A DNA stretch of 64,000 bases from Deltaproteobacteria bacterium (GCA_021781535.1 JAJXWO010000015.1:1-64000); one strand, 5' to 3'; numbered from the stretch's first letter, positions 53,173 to 62,560 are shown. The notes: a model not told the origin generated them from the letters alone. Numbers and translations: made by a program.

Positions 53173-55851
53173 TTATCCTCCGTGAGCAATGGATACGGCC
53201 AACGCCTCTTCCTCATCCCGGCTGGTCACTTCACCATCGAGACGTGCCTGAAGCAGGCGTTCCTTGATGCGCCCCAACAGCGGCCCTGGCTCCAGGCCGA
53301 GTCCGCGCAGGTCATTCCCGTTCAATAGCGGGGCAACGGCACGCAGCCGGGTCAGATAGACCGATACGAACCTCCTGACCTGCTCACTGCTGGCCCGGGC
53401 AGCCATGTACAGCAACATCTCCAGGGTAAAACCGCTGAACCAGCCGTATAACTGACTGTTGGGCACTTCACCATCCTGCTTCAGCCGCCTCTTGATTGTA
53501 TTCAGCGTGGTGAATACCAGGTGGCGCTGGCTGCAAAGCCGTACCGCCAGGCGCCCGGGAATTGCCAGGCGCCGGCAGGCATCACGAAACTCATCAGAGC
53601 TTAGCCCGTCACATAAGGCCAAAAAATATACCTGCCAGGGTTCGCAACGGTCCTCAAGATAAAGGAGCCGGAACCAGGCCATGACCTGCCCCGCCTCCTG
53701 AAGCACCCGCCCGGTTGCCGGCACGAGCTTGAGCGCGGGATGGATGAATGGCAGAAGTCCCAAGGAAGCCATACGCCCGATGGCGGCTGACGGCTCTTTT
53801 TCACGCAGGATCTGTACCAGCTCACTCATCAGCCGCTCACCCCCCAGCTTGTCAAGGAGATGCATCCGTACCGCGCTGCGAATCAGGTTCTCGGTATGGG
53901 GAGCGATGCGAAAACCAAGGCGCTGTTCAAAACGGATCGCCCGGAACACTCGAGTCGGATCCTCGACAAATGACAGGTTGTGCAATACCCTGACCACCCG
54001 TTCCTGAAGATCCTGCTGGCCGCCAAAATGATCAGTCAGATGACCAAAACGAGAGGCATTGATACAAAGCGCCAGCGTATTGACCGTAAAATCACGCCGG
54101 TACAGGTCATGCCGGAGCGAGGCCCGCTCAACCGTCGGCAGTGCACCGGGGGATTCATAATATTCCAGACGGGTGCTGGCCACATCGATTTTGCGGCCAT
54201 CCGGCAGAACCAGCACCGCAGTACCGAACTTTTTATGGCTGCGCACCCTGCCGCCATGGCGTTCTGCAAAAGATTCCGCAAAAAAAACGCCATCGCCTTC
54301 AACGGTCACATCGATATCCAGATTGTCAACCCCCAGCAGCAGATCGCGCACAAAGCCGCCGACCGCATAGACCGCCAGCCCGAGCTCGTCACCGACCTTT
54401 CCTAGCGTGCGCAGGATTTCACGAATTTCCGGCGAAAGACGCTTGCCAAGCAGACCTGCAACCGAACGGGTTCGAGTCGGAACTTCCAGGGATTCAAGGT
54501 CATAGAGTGCGCCACTCTGGCCACGACGACCTCCGTAAATATGACGCATCAGATCGGTTCGCGTCACCGCTCCGGCAAGTTCCGCCCCTATAAAAACCGG
54601 AACGAAGCGCCGATTCCCGTTTACCATGTATGACTGAATATCCGTGAGGGGGGTATCTGGTGAAGCAGAGAGGTATTCGGTATGCATGAAGTCCGTCACC
54701 AAAGACTCACCCAACCCATGGTGCAGCGCCTTCTCAATAGTCTTGCGCGAGATGACGCCAGCCATCGATTCTCCGGCCATAACCGGCATGGCGTTGCAAT
54801 TGTAGCGCGTCAAAAGCTCGCGAGCTCCGGCAATAGTGGTCGAGGCAGGCATAGTCTTGACCGGGGACGACATAATGCTCCCTGCAGTTATCTCACCTTT
54901 TACCGAGAGCTGCAGCAGCTCGTCAAGGCGTTCCAGCACCTGCTTCAGCGACTCATTATGCACGACCGCCGAAGCGGCAGTCGCATGGCCGCCCCCGTTG
55001 AACCCCTTCATGATTTCGCCGGCATCAATTTCCGGACTATGACTACGGGCAACAAGATAGACATGGTCTTCCATGGCTACCGCTAAAAACAGGGCATCAA
55101 TATTTTTCATATCCCGCATCAGGTGAGCCAGTGATGCAATATCTCCGATATAGTAATCGCACGATGCATAGGCAATCGATATGGAAATTCCATTCACCGA
55201 ACTCGTCTTGAGTGTCGTCAGCAGCTGCTTCAAAATTTCCATCTGCGCCCTGGAAAATTCCGGAGTCAGCGCATCACGGATAATGTCCAGCCGGGCTCCC
55301 TGCCCCAGCAGCCAACCAGCAACGCGGTAATCGTCCGGTGTTGTCGATGCGAACAGCAGACGCCCGGTATCTTCGTGGATGCCAAGCAGTATCAGGGTCG
55401 CCTCTTCAGCACTCAGCGAGACGCCCCCTTCCATCAATCTGGCGGCCAGAAGGGTGGAAGCGGAGCCGCTGGGGGCAATAGCCCCCCCGGTCGGCATGAT
55501 GCTTTCATCCGTCACCGGATGGTGGTCATAGATATGAATTTCTAGGCCGGGACGATCCAGAATCTCTGCAAAGCGGCCGATACGCGTTGCCTGCTGGCAA
55601 TCGACAACGATAAGACGGGTGATCGATTCCAGATTGATATCTTTCGCGCGGGCAAAATGCGGCAGGTAATCCGGATGGCGCTCGATAAAACTTCGAAGCC
55701 CCTTCTCCTGCGAGCCGGGAAATGACAGCATGGCGTCGGGATAGAGGCACAGGGCCGCTGTCATGGCACCGAGACAATCAAAGTCGGCATTTATATGGGT
55801 CGTTATGACATCCATAGACACCCGAAAATCCAGCGTACTTTTGCCAGGCAT
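53173..55851 (-). CDS. DHH-CBS-tRNA nucleotidyltransferase fusion (CC/A-adding family)
   Basis: 892 residues in three parts. DHH phosphoesterase: THINADFDCLGAM near 18, VVDCQQ near 82, IYDHHPVTD near 110, and DHHA1 with NGGGHATAASAV near 290. Two CBS domains, about 315-440. A class II nucleotidyltransferase: YAVGGFVRDLLLGVDNLDID near 480, RHDLYRRDFTVNTLAL near 565, EDPTRVFRAIRFEQRLGF near 620. Proteins of this plan act as A-adding or CC-adding enzymes in tRNA 3'-end repair. The start at 55851 has AGGATGAC upstream. It lies 12 bases after glgP on the same strand. Confidence 0.88.
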   Translation of the reverse strand: MPGKSTLDFRVSMDVITTHINADFDCLGAMTAALCLYPDAMLSFPGSQEKGLRSFIERHPDYLPHFARAKDINLESITRLIVVDCQQATRIGRFAEILDRPGLEIHIYDHHPVTDESIMPTGGAIAPSGSASTLLAARLMEGGVSLSAEEATLILLGIHEDTGRLLFASTTPDDYRVAGWLLGQGARLDIIRDALTPEFSRAQMEILKQLLTTLKTSSVNGISISIAYASCDYYIGDIASLAHLMRDMKNIDALFLAVAMEDHVYLVARSHSPEIDAGEIMKGFNGGGHATAASAVVHNESLKQVLERLDELLQLSVKGEITAGSIMSSPVKTMPASTTIAGARELLTRYNCNAMPVMAGESMAGVISRKTIEKALHHGLGESLVTDFMHTEYLSASPDTPLTDIQSYMVNGNRRFVPVFIGAELAGAVTRTDLMRHIYGGRRGQSGALYDLESLEVPTRTRSVAGLLGKRLSPEIREILRTLGKVGDELGLAVYAVGGFVRDLLLGVDNLDIDVTVEGDGVFFAESFAERHGGRVRSHKKFGTAVLVLPDGRKIDVASTRLEYYESPGALPTVERASLRHDLYRRDFTVNTLALCINASRFGHLTDHFGGQQDLQERVVRVLHNLSFVEDPTRVFRAIRFEQRLGFRIAPHTENLIRSAVRMHLLDKLGGERLMSELVQILREKEPSAAIGRMASLGLLPFIHPALKLVPATGRVLQEAGQVMAWFRLLYLEDRCEPWQVYFLALCDGLSSDEFRDACRRLAIPGRLAVRLCSQRHLVFTTLNTIKRRLKQDGEVPNSQLYGWFSGFTLEMLLYMAARASSEQVRRFVSVYLTRLRAVAPLLNGNDLRGLGLEPGPLLGRIKERLLQARLDGEVTSRDEEEALAVSIAHGG

Positions 55852-55863
55852 GTCATCCTGAGA

Positions 55864-58371
55864 TTATTCCTCGCATGGTATCGACATTGACTTCAGGTGC
55901 CAGATGTCTTCGTTATAATCGTTGATAGTCCGGTCGGTGGAAAACTTGCCGCTACAGGCGGTATTCATGATGCTCATGCGGGTCCACCGTTCGCGATCCT
56001 GATAGGCCGCTGCCACATGCTGCTGGGCGACGACGAAACTGCGGAAATCTGCAGCAACCATCCATGGGTCCTGAGGTGAATAAATTGCGTTGATGATCGG
56101 ATCAAAGAGACCGGCCTCAAACAGGTTAAAGTGCCCGCAGCACAGAAGGTTCATAACCCTCTGCAGGTCGTCGTCGTGGCTGATGATCCTCTGCGGGTCG
56201 TAGTCCCACCGTAATTCGTCAACCTCCTCGCTCGTCAGGCCAAACACGAAAAAGTTCTCTTCGCCGACCTCCTCGCGGATTTCGATATTGGCGCCATCGA
56301 GAGTGCCAATGGTTATGGCACCATTCATCATGAACTTCATATTGCCGGTTCCGGAAGCCTCCTTGCCGGCAGTAGACAGCTGTTCCGACAAATCGGTACC
56401 GGGACAGATGGCCTCCATGGCGGACACACTGTAATTGGGCAGAAACGCCACCTTGAGCTGGTCACCGACTGCCGGGTCGGCATTGATCACCTGGGCCACG
56501 CTGTTAACCAGCTTGATGATCAGTTTTGCCATGCCATAACCGGGCGCCGCTTTCCCACCGATCAGCACACAACGATTGGTCCACCCCGCCGTATCACCCC
56601 GCTTGATCCGGTCATACAGATGGATGACATGCAGTATGTTAAGAAGTTGCCGCTTATACTCATGGATCCGCTTGACCTGGACATCAAAAAGCGCATCCGG
56701 ATTGAATGTAACACCACACTTCGCCTCGACAAGCGCTGAAAGGCGCATTTTATTGGCCTGCTTGACTTCGTGCCAGCGCTGCCGGAATCCGTCGTCAGCA
56801 GCACGTTCGGCGATACGCTTGACCTGCTGCAGGTCGGCCACCCACCCCTCACCGATTTCCTCGCTCATCAGCCGGCTTAAACCCGGGTTGCAGCGGGCAA
56901 TCCAGCGCCGTGGCGTCACCCCGTTGGTCTTGTTGTTGAATTTATTCGGCCAGAGTTCATAAAAGTCGCGAAACAGACCTTGAGTAAGCAACTGCGAGTG
57001 CAGGGCGGCGACCCCGTTGACGGAAAAGCTCCCCACAATGGCCAGGTATGCCATCCGCACCTGGGGGACCGCTCCCTCTTCGATGATGGACATGCGCCTC
57101 ATGCGTTCGCTATCGCCGGGCCAGCGACTGGAGACTTCCCTCATGAAACGGGCATTTATCTCCAGAATTATCTCCATAATCCGGGGCAATAGCTGGCTGA
57201 AAAGCGGCAGCGACCATTTTTCCAGCGCTTCAGGAAGCAGGGTATGATTGGTGTATGCCATCGTCCGACAGGTGATCTCCCAGGCCTGATCCCAGCCCAT
57301 TCCCTGATCATCGATCAGAATTCGCATCAGTTCAGGCACGGCACAGCTCGGATGGGTGTCGTTCAGTTGAAAGCAGTTATTAGCGGCAAATGTGCTGAAG
57401 TCGCCTTTACGCACTATCACCCAGCGCTCTACGACATCCTGAAGAGTCGCTGAAGCGAGAAAATACTGCTGCCGCAGGCGGAGTACCTTGCCGTTTTCAC
57501 TGGCATCGTTCGGGTAGAGCACCATCGTGATGTTTTCGGCTTCGTTCTTGGTGGCAACGGATTCGGCATAATCGCCGGCATTGAATTCGCCAAGATCAAA
57601 AACATCGGTGGCAGCCGCTTTCCAGAGCCGCAGCGTGTTAACGGTGCCATTGCGATATCCGGGAATCGGGATATCGTAGGGGACCGCCAACACATCCCGC
57701 GTGTCGATCCAGCGAACGCGCAGTCCTCCGCTCTCGGTGCCATGGTGCTCGCAGCGGCCTCCGAAGCGGACCCGCTGGGTATATTCCGGGCGTTCCTGCT
57801 CCCACGGGTTCCCGTCCCGCAGCCAGTGATCCGGTTCCTCAATCTGGCGGCCATCCACAATCCGCTGGCGGAACATGCCGTATTCATAGCGCAGTCCATA
57901 CCCCATCACCGGCAGTTGCAGAGTGGCACAGCTGTCCAGAAAGCAGGCCGCCAGCCGTCCAAGCCCCCCATTGCCGAGTCCGGCATCTATTTCGGCTTCT
58001 GCCAGCTCTTCCAGCTTGATACCGAGCTCATGCATCGCCGCCGTCGCGGCATCGGTAATGCCGATATTCAGCATCGCATTGCCGAGCGTACGCCCCATCA
58101 GAAATTCCAGCGAGAGGTAATACCCCTGCTTGCACCGGGACTCAACATACGTATAGCGGGTCTTCTTCCAGCGTTCCATCAATCGGTCGCGAACCGTCAG
58201 CGCCAGCGCCTTGTAAAAATATTTAACGGAATGGCAATATTTATTCTGGCCAAGCGTATAGGTGAAATATCTCCGGTAATCGTGTACCAGACCTGCAGCA
58301 TCCAGCGGCAGCGGAGGCAGCTCCGTCAAACCGGGCGAGTTGATTGTCGTGCGTTTCTTTTTTTGAATCAT
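55864..58371 (-). CDS. glgP: glycogen phosphorylase
   Basis: 835 residues. Releases glucose-1-phosphate from glycogen with PLP. YYLSLEFLMGRTLGNAMLN near 84, GLGNGGLGRLAACFLDS near 130, NKTNGVTPRRWIA near 480, VKRIHEYKRQLLNI near 560 and the PLP lysine motif STAGKEASGTGNMKFMMNGA near 660. GAGGAAACC precedes the ATG. Counterpart of glgA at 23032. It diverges from selD. Confidence 0.97.
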   Translation of the reverse strand: MIQKKKRTTINSPGLTELPPLPLDAAGLVHDYRRYFTYTLGQNKYCHSVKYFYKALALTVRDRLMERWKKTRYTYVESRCKQGYYLSLEFLMGRTLGNAMLNIGITDAATAAMHELGIKLEELAEAEIDAGLGNGGLGRLAACFLDSCATLQLPVMGYGLRYEYGMFRQRIVDGRQIEEPDHWLRDGNPWEQERPEYTQRVRFGGRCEHHGTESGGLRVRWIDTRDVLAVPYDIPIPGYRNGTVNTLRLWKAAATDVFDLGEFNAGDYAESVATKNEAENITMVLYPNDASENGKVLRLRQQYFLASATLQDVVERWVIVRKGDFSTFAANNCFQLNDTHPSCAVPELMRILIDDQGMGWDQAWEITCRTMAYTNHTLLPEALEKWSLPLFSQLLPRIMEIILEINARFMREVSSRWPGDSERMRRMSIIEEGAVPQVRMAYLAIVGSFSVNGVAALHSQLLTQGLFRDFYELWPNKFNNKTNGVTPRRWIARCNPGLSRLMSEEIGEGWVADLQQVKRIAERAADDGFRQRWHEVKQANKMRLSALVEAKCGVTFNPDALFDVQVKRIHEYKRQLLNILHVIHLYDRIKRGDTAGWTNRCVLIGGKAAPGYGMAKLIIKLVNSVAQVINADPAVGDQLKVAFLPNYSVSAMEAICPGTDLSEQLSTAGKEASGTGNMKFMMNGAITIGTLDGANIEIREEVGEENFFVFGLTSEEVDELRWDYDPQRIISHDDDLQRVMNLLCCGHFNLFEAGLFDPIINAIYSPQDPWMVAADFRSFVVAQQHVAAAYQDRERWTRMSIMNTACSGKFSTDRTINDYNEDIWHLKSMSIPCEE

Positions 58372-58490
58372 TACGTGGTTTCCTCCCCTGCATCACCATT
58401 TCCGTGATGCACGCATCTGCTGTTTGATCTACCTCATTTGGTTAGACTGAGGACCGTACATGGTTTTGTAATTGAAGGCAATTCACAATG

Positions 58491-58506
58491 AACGTGTACA
58501 CACGTT
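58491..58506. promoter_or_regulatory. inverted repeat, candidate operator
   Basis: AACGTGT-AC-ACACGTT, perfect 7-base arms, in the 299-base region between glgP and selD. It would suit a dimeric repressor. Confidence 0.4.
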
Positions 58507-58590
58507 TACATCCGTAGAAAAATACCCTAAATTGATTCTACATCTTTTTCGTACATCTTCCAGCCACGCTTTATTTAAGCGAAAACGTAT

Positions 58591-58609
58591 GGATATGACA
58601 GTCATATCC
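58591..58609. promoter_or_regulatory. inverted repeat upstream of selD
   Basis: ggatatga-cag-tcatatcc, perfect 8-base arms, about 60 bases before the selD start. Confidence 0.4.
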
Positions 58610-58670
58610 TGATATAAGATCAGATTGAAACAGATAATACGTACATACTCTTGAAGAGGAGCTTTTTACC

Positions 58671-59717
58671 ATGCCCATCGAACCCATCCGGCTCACCCAG
58701 ACCGTCAAAGGCTCAGGATGCGCGGCCAAACTTGCCCCTGGCGACCTGGCTCGGGCATTATGCGGACTTGATCTGCCCGTAGACCCGGATCTGATTGTCG
58801 GCATCGATAAAGCGGACGACGCCGGCGTCTACCGGATCTCGGACGACCTTGCCCTGGTCCAGACCATCGACTTTTTTCCGCCGATGGTTGATGATCCCTA
58901 TAGCTTCGGTCAAATCGCCGCAGCCAACGCCTTGAGCGATATCTACGCCATGGGGGGCATTCCCAAGACCGCCATGAATGTCGTGGCCTTCCCGGCCAAA
59001 ACCCTGGATATGTCAATCCTTCGCACCATTATTGAAGGCGGCCTGAGCAAAATGCGGGAGGCCGGAGTCGTTCTCGTCGGCGGCCATACCGTCGAAGACA
59101 GCGAATTGAAATACGGCCTGTCGGTGACCGGTTTCATTCACCCCGGCCGCATCCTGACCAAAAGAAACCTGCAGACCGGAGACCGCCTGATACTCACCAA
59201 ACCGATAGGCACGGGAATAGTCTCCACCGCCATCAAGGCCGGGCTCGCCGACCAGTCCTTAACGGACAGGGTCACGCAGGCCATGGCGACCTTGAACCGT
59301 GACGCGGCCCTAACCATGCAGGACTTTCCGGTGCATGCCTGCACTGACATCACCGGCTTCGGCTTCCTGGGACATCTGGCAGAGATGGTGGTCGACTCGG
59401 GACACGGAGTGCGTATCACAGCGGCACATGTCCCAATGTATCCCGAAGCCCTGGAGTGGGCAGCCATGGGATTAATCCCGGCCGGAGCCTACAACAACAG
59501 AAACTTCAGAGGGTCTTTTGTCAATTTCGGCACTACCGTCACCCAAAGAGTTCAAGACGTGCTCTTTGACCCCCAAACCTCCGGGGGACTGCTGATTGCC
59601 GTTGCCGCCACGGAAGCAGAAAGACTCGTACATGCCCTGCACGCATCAGGGATCGAATCCGCCGCCATCGTCGGCGAAGTAATTGCGGAACCGGTTGACA
59701 GGATCATAGTAGCATAA
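58671..59717 (+). CDS. selD: selenide, water dikinase (selenophosphate synthetase)
   Basis: 348 residues. Makes selenophosphate for selenocysteine and 2-selenouridine. The glycine-rich GSGCAAKLAP near residue 15 carries a normal cysteine (codon TGC), so this is the Cys rather than Sec form. VGIDKADDAGVYRI near 43, VQTIDFFPPMVDDPYSFGQI near 63, VGGHTVEDSELKYGL near 134 and DITGFGFLGHLAEM near 226 are conserved. GAGGAG lies 9 bases upstream. First gene of a selenium cluster. Confidence 0.96.
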   Translation: MPIEPIRLTQTVKGSGCAAKLAPGDLARALCGLDLPVDPDLIVGIDKADDAGVYRISDDLALVQTIDFFPPMVDDPYSFGQIAAANALSDIYAMGGIPKTAMNVVAFPAKTLDMSILRTIIEGGLSKMREAGVVLVGGHTVEDSELKYGLSVTGFIHPGRILTKRNLQTGDRLILTKPIGTGIVSTAIKAGLADQSLTDRVTQAMATLNRDAALTMQDFPVHACTDITGFGFLGHLAEMVVDSGHGVRITAAHVPMYPEALEWAAMGLIPAGAYNNRNFRGSFVNFGTTVTQRVQDVLFDPQTSGGLLIAVAATEAERLVHALHASGIESAAIVGEVIAEPVDRIIVA

Positions 59718-59736
59718 ACCACACATGGAGACTTGC

Positions 59737-60351
59737 ATGACCAACGAACTTGATTGCCGTGGCCTCGGTTGCCCCGCCCCGGTGCTGAAAATCAGGGAGA
59801 CCCTTGAAAAAGAGGCTCCTGCCGCCATAACAGTCCTGATCGATAATGAAGCAGCATGGCAAAATGTCTGCCGTTTCCTTGAGCACCAGAAATACACCAT
59901 ACGCACGGAGAAGCAGGGGGCCGTGTTTCAAGTTGTTGGCACACGGGAGGAAGGATCCGCCGCGCCCGCTAAAGCGCCCTCGGCAGCCGCAGCAAAAGAG
60001 CGGAAGGTCGGAGCTAAAAAAATCATGGTCATGGTCACGAGTGACCATATGGGGCACGGTGATGATGGCTTGGGGGATATGCTGATGTTTAACTTCCTGA
60101 AAACCCTGAAAGAGATGGGGCCCGATCTGTGGCGTCTCGTATTCGTCAACAACGGCGTGACCTTTACCGCAGAAGGCTCTGATGCTGTGCCCATACTACA
60201 AGAGCTCGCAGGAGAAGGGGTGCAGATTCTGGCGTGCGGGGCCTGTCTGGCGTACCTCCATTTGCTGGACAAGATACAGGTTGGCGAGGTGTCAAACATG
60301 CTCGATATCGTCACCGGTATGCAGCTTGCCGATAGTGTTGTCACTATTTGA
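59737..60351 (+). CDS. yedF: selenium metabolism protein YedF
   Basis: 204 residues. N-terminal TusA/SirA-like domain with the MTNELDCRGLGCPAPVLKIR signature (Cys-Pro), a linker rich in Ala, Lys and Pro, and a C-terminal DsrE-like domain with VNNGVTFTAEGSDAV and ILACGACLAYL. This fusion recurs beside selD in selenium users and is thought to handle selenium or sulfur persulfides. The start is ATG 59737 (GGAGACTTGC upstream). It begins 19 bases after selD. Confidence 0.92.
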   Translation: MTNELDCRGLGCPAPVLKIRETLEKEAPAAITVLIDNEAAWQNVCRFLEHQKYTIRTEKQGAVFQVVGTREEGSAAPAKAPSAAAAKERKVGAKKIMVMVTSDHMGHGDDGLGDMLMFNFLKTLKEMGPDLWRLVFVNNGVTFTAEGSDAVPILQELAGEGVQILACGACLAYLHLLDKIQVGEVSNMLDIVTGMQLADSVVTI

Positions 60352-60541
60352 GCGATGGTGTTATTTTTCTTTCTCTGAAACAAAAAAATGTCAGTTAAAA
60401 GTGGCAATTTCCGTCAGGCAACCATCCGGGACCGTCACTTCATTTCTGTCCTAGCCCGGCGAAATGACCTCCAGCAAGGAGCCACAATAATATCTGGCAT
60501 AAGGCACGCTTTATGCTAAGTAATCAGTACATTAAATAACA

Positions 60542-60628
60542 GGATATACGAAAATACTAAACCATCCGCAAGGGTGGGACGGAAAGCCTATAGGGTCTCT
60601 CTGAGACAGCCGGGTCGCCGAAATATCT
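60542..60628 (+). promoter_or_regulatory. GEMM-I cyclic dinucleotide riboswitch (likely GEMM-Ib, cGAMP-type)
   Basis: P1 pairs gatat (60543-60547) with atatc (60623-60627). P2 is ccatcc-gcaa-gggtgg with a GNRA loop, followed by gacggaaagcc and the P3 arm ending gccgggtcgccg. The layout and wording match GEMM-I aptamers, and the Geobacter-type version (GEMM-Ib) is known to bind 3',3'-cGAMP. Ligand class is inferred from resemblance, not shown here. Confidence 0.88.
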
Positions 60629-60656
60629 TAATGGTATTGGCGACCCGGCTTTTTTT
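60609..60656 (+). terminator. expression-platform terminator of the riboswitch
   Basis: gccgggtcgcc (60609-60619) pairs perfectly over 11 bases with ggcgacccggc (60639-60649), followed by seven T. The 5' arm is the aptamer's own 3' part, so ligand binding should prevent the terminator from forming: an ON switch. Confidence 0.9.
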
Positions 60657-60702
60657 GCCGGAAAAAGGCACCGGGCACAGGGCCCGGCAGTAGGAGACCG
60701 CA

Positions 60703-61059
60703 ATGTCCCACTTTAAGAAAAGAACGACCGGTTTATTCCTTACGCTATTAATCCCCGCCGTTGCACTGGCCATCAGCATGGCACCGTCAATAACCAATGC
60801 CGGATCACTCCTGCTGCTTCTGCATCATGACGTTGTCGCCCCACCACCGGTAACTCCGCGACAGACACCCAAGCGGTCAACAGATATCGGTCTCAACGAG
60901 AATGGCGATCTGGTGATACAGCAACAAGATGTTTCCCTCACCATGGCCTACTCCCCACCTGATGACATTGTCAACCCTCAGGAGCGGATCAGAATGATAC
61001 AACGGCAAAATTGTCCTTCCATCAACGGCATCAGCCTCAAGGTCAGCTTTCTGTTCTAA
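60703..61059 (+). CDS. small exported protein under riboswitch control
   Basis: 118 residues. A signal peptide (RTTGLFLTLLIPAVALAISM..TNA, cleavage near 33) then a short hydrophobic leucine run, a Pro/Thr-rich segment (APPPVTPRQTPKRST) and a mixed C-terminal part with one cysteine. AGGAG lies 7 bases before the ATG, so it is a real gene. It is the first gene after the GEMM-I riboswitch; mnmH follows after 96 bases and may share the transcript. No family recognised; in Geobacter such switches often control exported or electron-transfer proteins. Confidence 0.82.
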   Translation: MSHFKKRTTGLFLTLLIPAVALAISMAPSITNAGSLLLLLHHDVVAPPPVTPRQTPKRSTDIGLNENGDLVIQQQDVSLTMAYSPPDDIVNPQERIRMIQRQNCPSINGISLKVSFLF

Positions 61060-61155
61060 ATAATCTCTGAATTTTCAGGGATGTCACGGCACACGCATTT
61101 GTTCCTTGCAAGCGATCTCTTCGCTCGCTTATACTCCGAACGAATGGAGTAGCCA

Positions 61156-62178
61156 ATGCCTGAAAAAATATCGTTTACCCCTCACCTTATTGACACCCAC
61201 TGCCTGATCGATGTAAGAACCCCGCTAGAATTTGAGGAAGATCACATTCCCGGCGCATATAATGTTCCTCTCCTCTCCAACGAGGAGCGGGCGGAAGTCG
61301 GGACCATACATAAACAGGTCGGACCGGCTGAAGCTCGCATAAAGGGTCTTGAGTTAACCTGCTCCCGTTTCCACGACATGGTTGGCCAGGTCATCTCCTT
61401 ATCTGCCGGAAAGCCGATTGTGGTTTACTGCTGGCGCGGAGGATTGCGGAGTCTTTCAGTGGCCACGCTGGTCGAGATGTGCGGCACACCGGCACAGCAA
61501 CTTGCCGGCGGGTATAAAAACTTTCGGGCCCATGTGATCGATTATTTTGAACGGTGCGATTTCATTTCTCCGCTCATCGTCATGCATGGCATGACCGGCA
61601 CCGGAAAGACAGAGTTCATCAACGGGCTGGATACGTTGTCATGGGCGACCATCGACCTTGAAGGCGTGGCATGTCATAGAGGCTCCGCCTTTGGTGCCCT
61701 CGGACTGGAGCAGGATTTCACCCAGAAGCATTTTGAGACCACTCTATGGAATGCTTTCAGACAGTTGCCTGCCGGCAGACCCATTATTTTGGAAGGTGAA
61801 AGCCAGCGCATCGGGAAATACTCCCTGCCCGGGAACCTGTACCAAAAAATGGCAGAGAGCTGCAAAATATGGTGTCATGCATCCATAGAGACCCGCATAA
61901 GAAGGCTTTCCGTTGAGTATGCCCGCCCCGAATACAAGGAAGAGATGCGGGAAGCTCTGGAGCGAATCAAAAAAAAACTGGGTGGAACCCGTTATGCAGA
62001 GTTGAAAAACAGCATTGAAGAGTGGGATGTGAATGCGGTTGCCCGAGGCCTGATAGAAGGCTACTACGACAAAATGTACTATAAGCACCGCCCCTGGATA
62101 CCGGATCTGGAACTGGAACTGGAAGATCTCGGCACGGCTAAAATCGAGCTGGAAAAATTCCTGGCTGCTTGGGCATAA
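61156..62178 (+). CDS. mnmH: tRNA 2-selenouridine synthase
   Basis: 340 residues (also called SelU/YbbB). The rhodanese domain has DVRTPLEFEEDHIPGAYNVP near 19 and the active cysteine in VVYCWRGGLRSLS near 93; the second domain has a P-loop MHGMTGTGKTEFING near 143. It replaces sulfur by selenium at U34 of tRNA-Lys, Glu and Gln using selenophosphate from SelD. GGAG lies upstream (gaatggagtagccaatg). It completes the selenium cluster. Confidence 0.95.
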   Translation: MPEKISFTPHLIDTHCLIDVRTPLEFEEDHIPGAYNVPLLSNEERAEVGTIHKQVGPAEARIKGLELTCSRFHDMVGQVISLSAGKPIVVYCWRGGLRSLSVATLVEMCGTPAQQLAGGYKNFRAHVIDYFERCDFISPLIVMHGMTGTGKTEFINGLDTLSWATIDLEGVACHRGSAFGALGLEQDFTQKHFETTLWNAFRQLPAGRPIILEGESQRIGKYSLPGNLYQKMAESCKIWCHASIETRIRRLSVEYARPEYKEEMREALERIKKKLGGTRYAELKNSIEEWDVNAVARGLIEGYYDKMYYKHRPWIPDLELELEDLGTAKIELEKFLAAWA

Positions 62179-62200
62179 ACAATCTGGTTTTGTCCCATTC

Positions 62201-62515
62201 TTATTGAGGGTCAAAGAACCGTTTTCTTCCCCCTCCCCGTACCTTCCCCAAACCACCCAACAACAGGCTGCCGCCATCCATATCAGCCCAACCCACCACC
62301 CGGACAGACAATGGAGCAGTGGCATGATCCGGCGCCTCCCACAGAGAAAAGCCTGATCCCTGCCGCCACGCGGTTATGTGCCAACCCACCGGTTTATCTC
62401 TGAAAACAGGCCGCACGTAGAGCCCTGAAATACACTGAAACACCACCATATTCATCCGCTTCATCTGCTCAGTAAACATTTTGGAATTCTGCTGCCTCAA
62501 TGCACCAGAAACCAT
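62201..62515 (-). CDS. doubtful small open frame
   Basis: 104 codons on the minus strand between mnmH and mraZ. GGGGG lies just before the ATG, and the composition (GWHITAWRQGSGFSLWEA, many Gly and Val) is not absurd for a protein, but no domain is recognised. The opposite strand of this stretch is pyrimidine-rich noncoding sequence. It may be chance. Confidence 0.25.
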   Translation of the reverse strand: MVSGALRQQNSKMFTEQMKRMNMVVFQCISGLYVRPVFRDKPVGWHITAWRQGSGFSLWEAPDHATAPLSVRVVGWADMDGGSLLLGGLGKVRGGGRKRFFDPQ

Positions 62516-62560
62516 CCCCCGTATTTTCGTAATTTTCCCTTATTAAATTCATATTTTATA

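Larger units (their letters stand above)
60352..60702 (+). other. untranslated region containing the GEMM-I riboswitch
   Basis: Nothing recognisable in 60352-60540, apart from room for a promoter; 60542-60656 is riboswitch plus terminator; the small-protein start follows. Confidence 0.6.

Noticed and set aside
58708-58740. Selenocysteine in SelD
   Set aside because: Many SelD proteins have Sec in GSGxAAK, but the codon here is TGC, so it is a cysteine.
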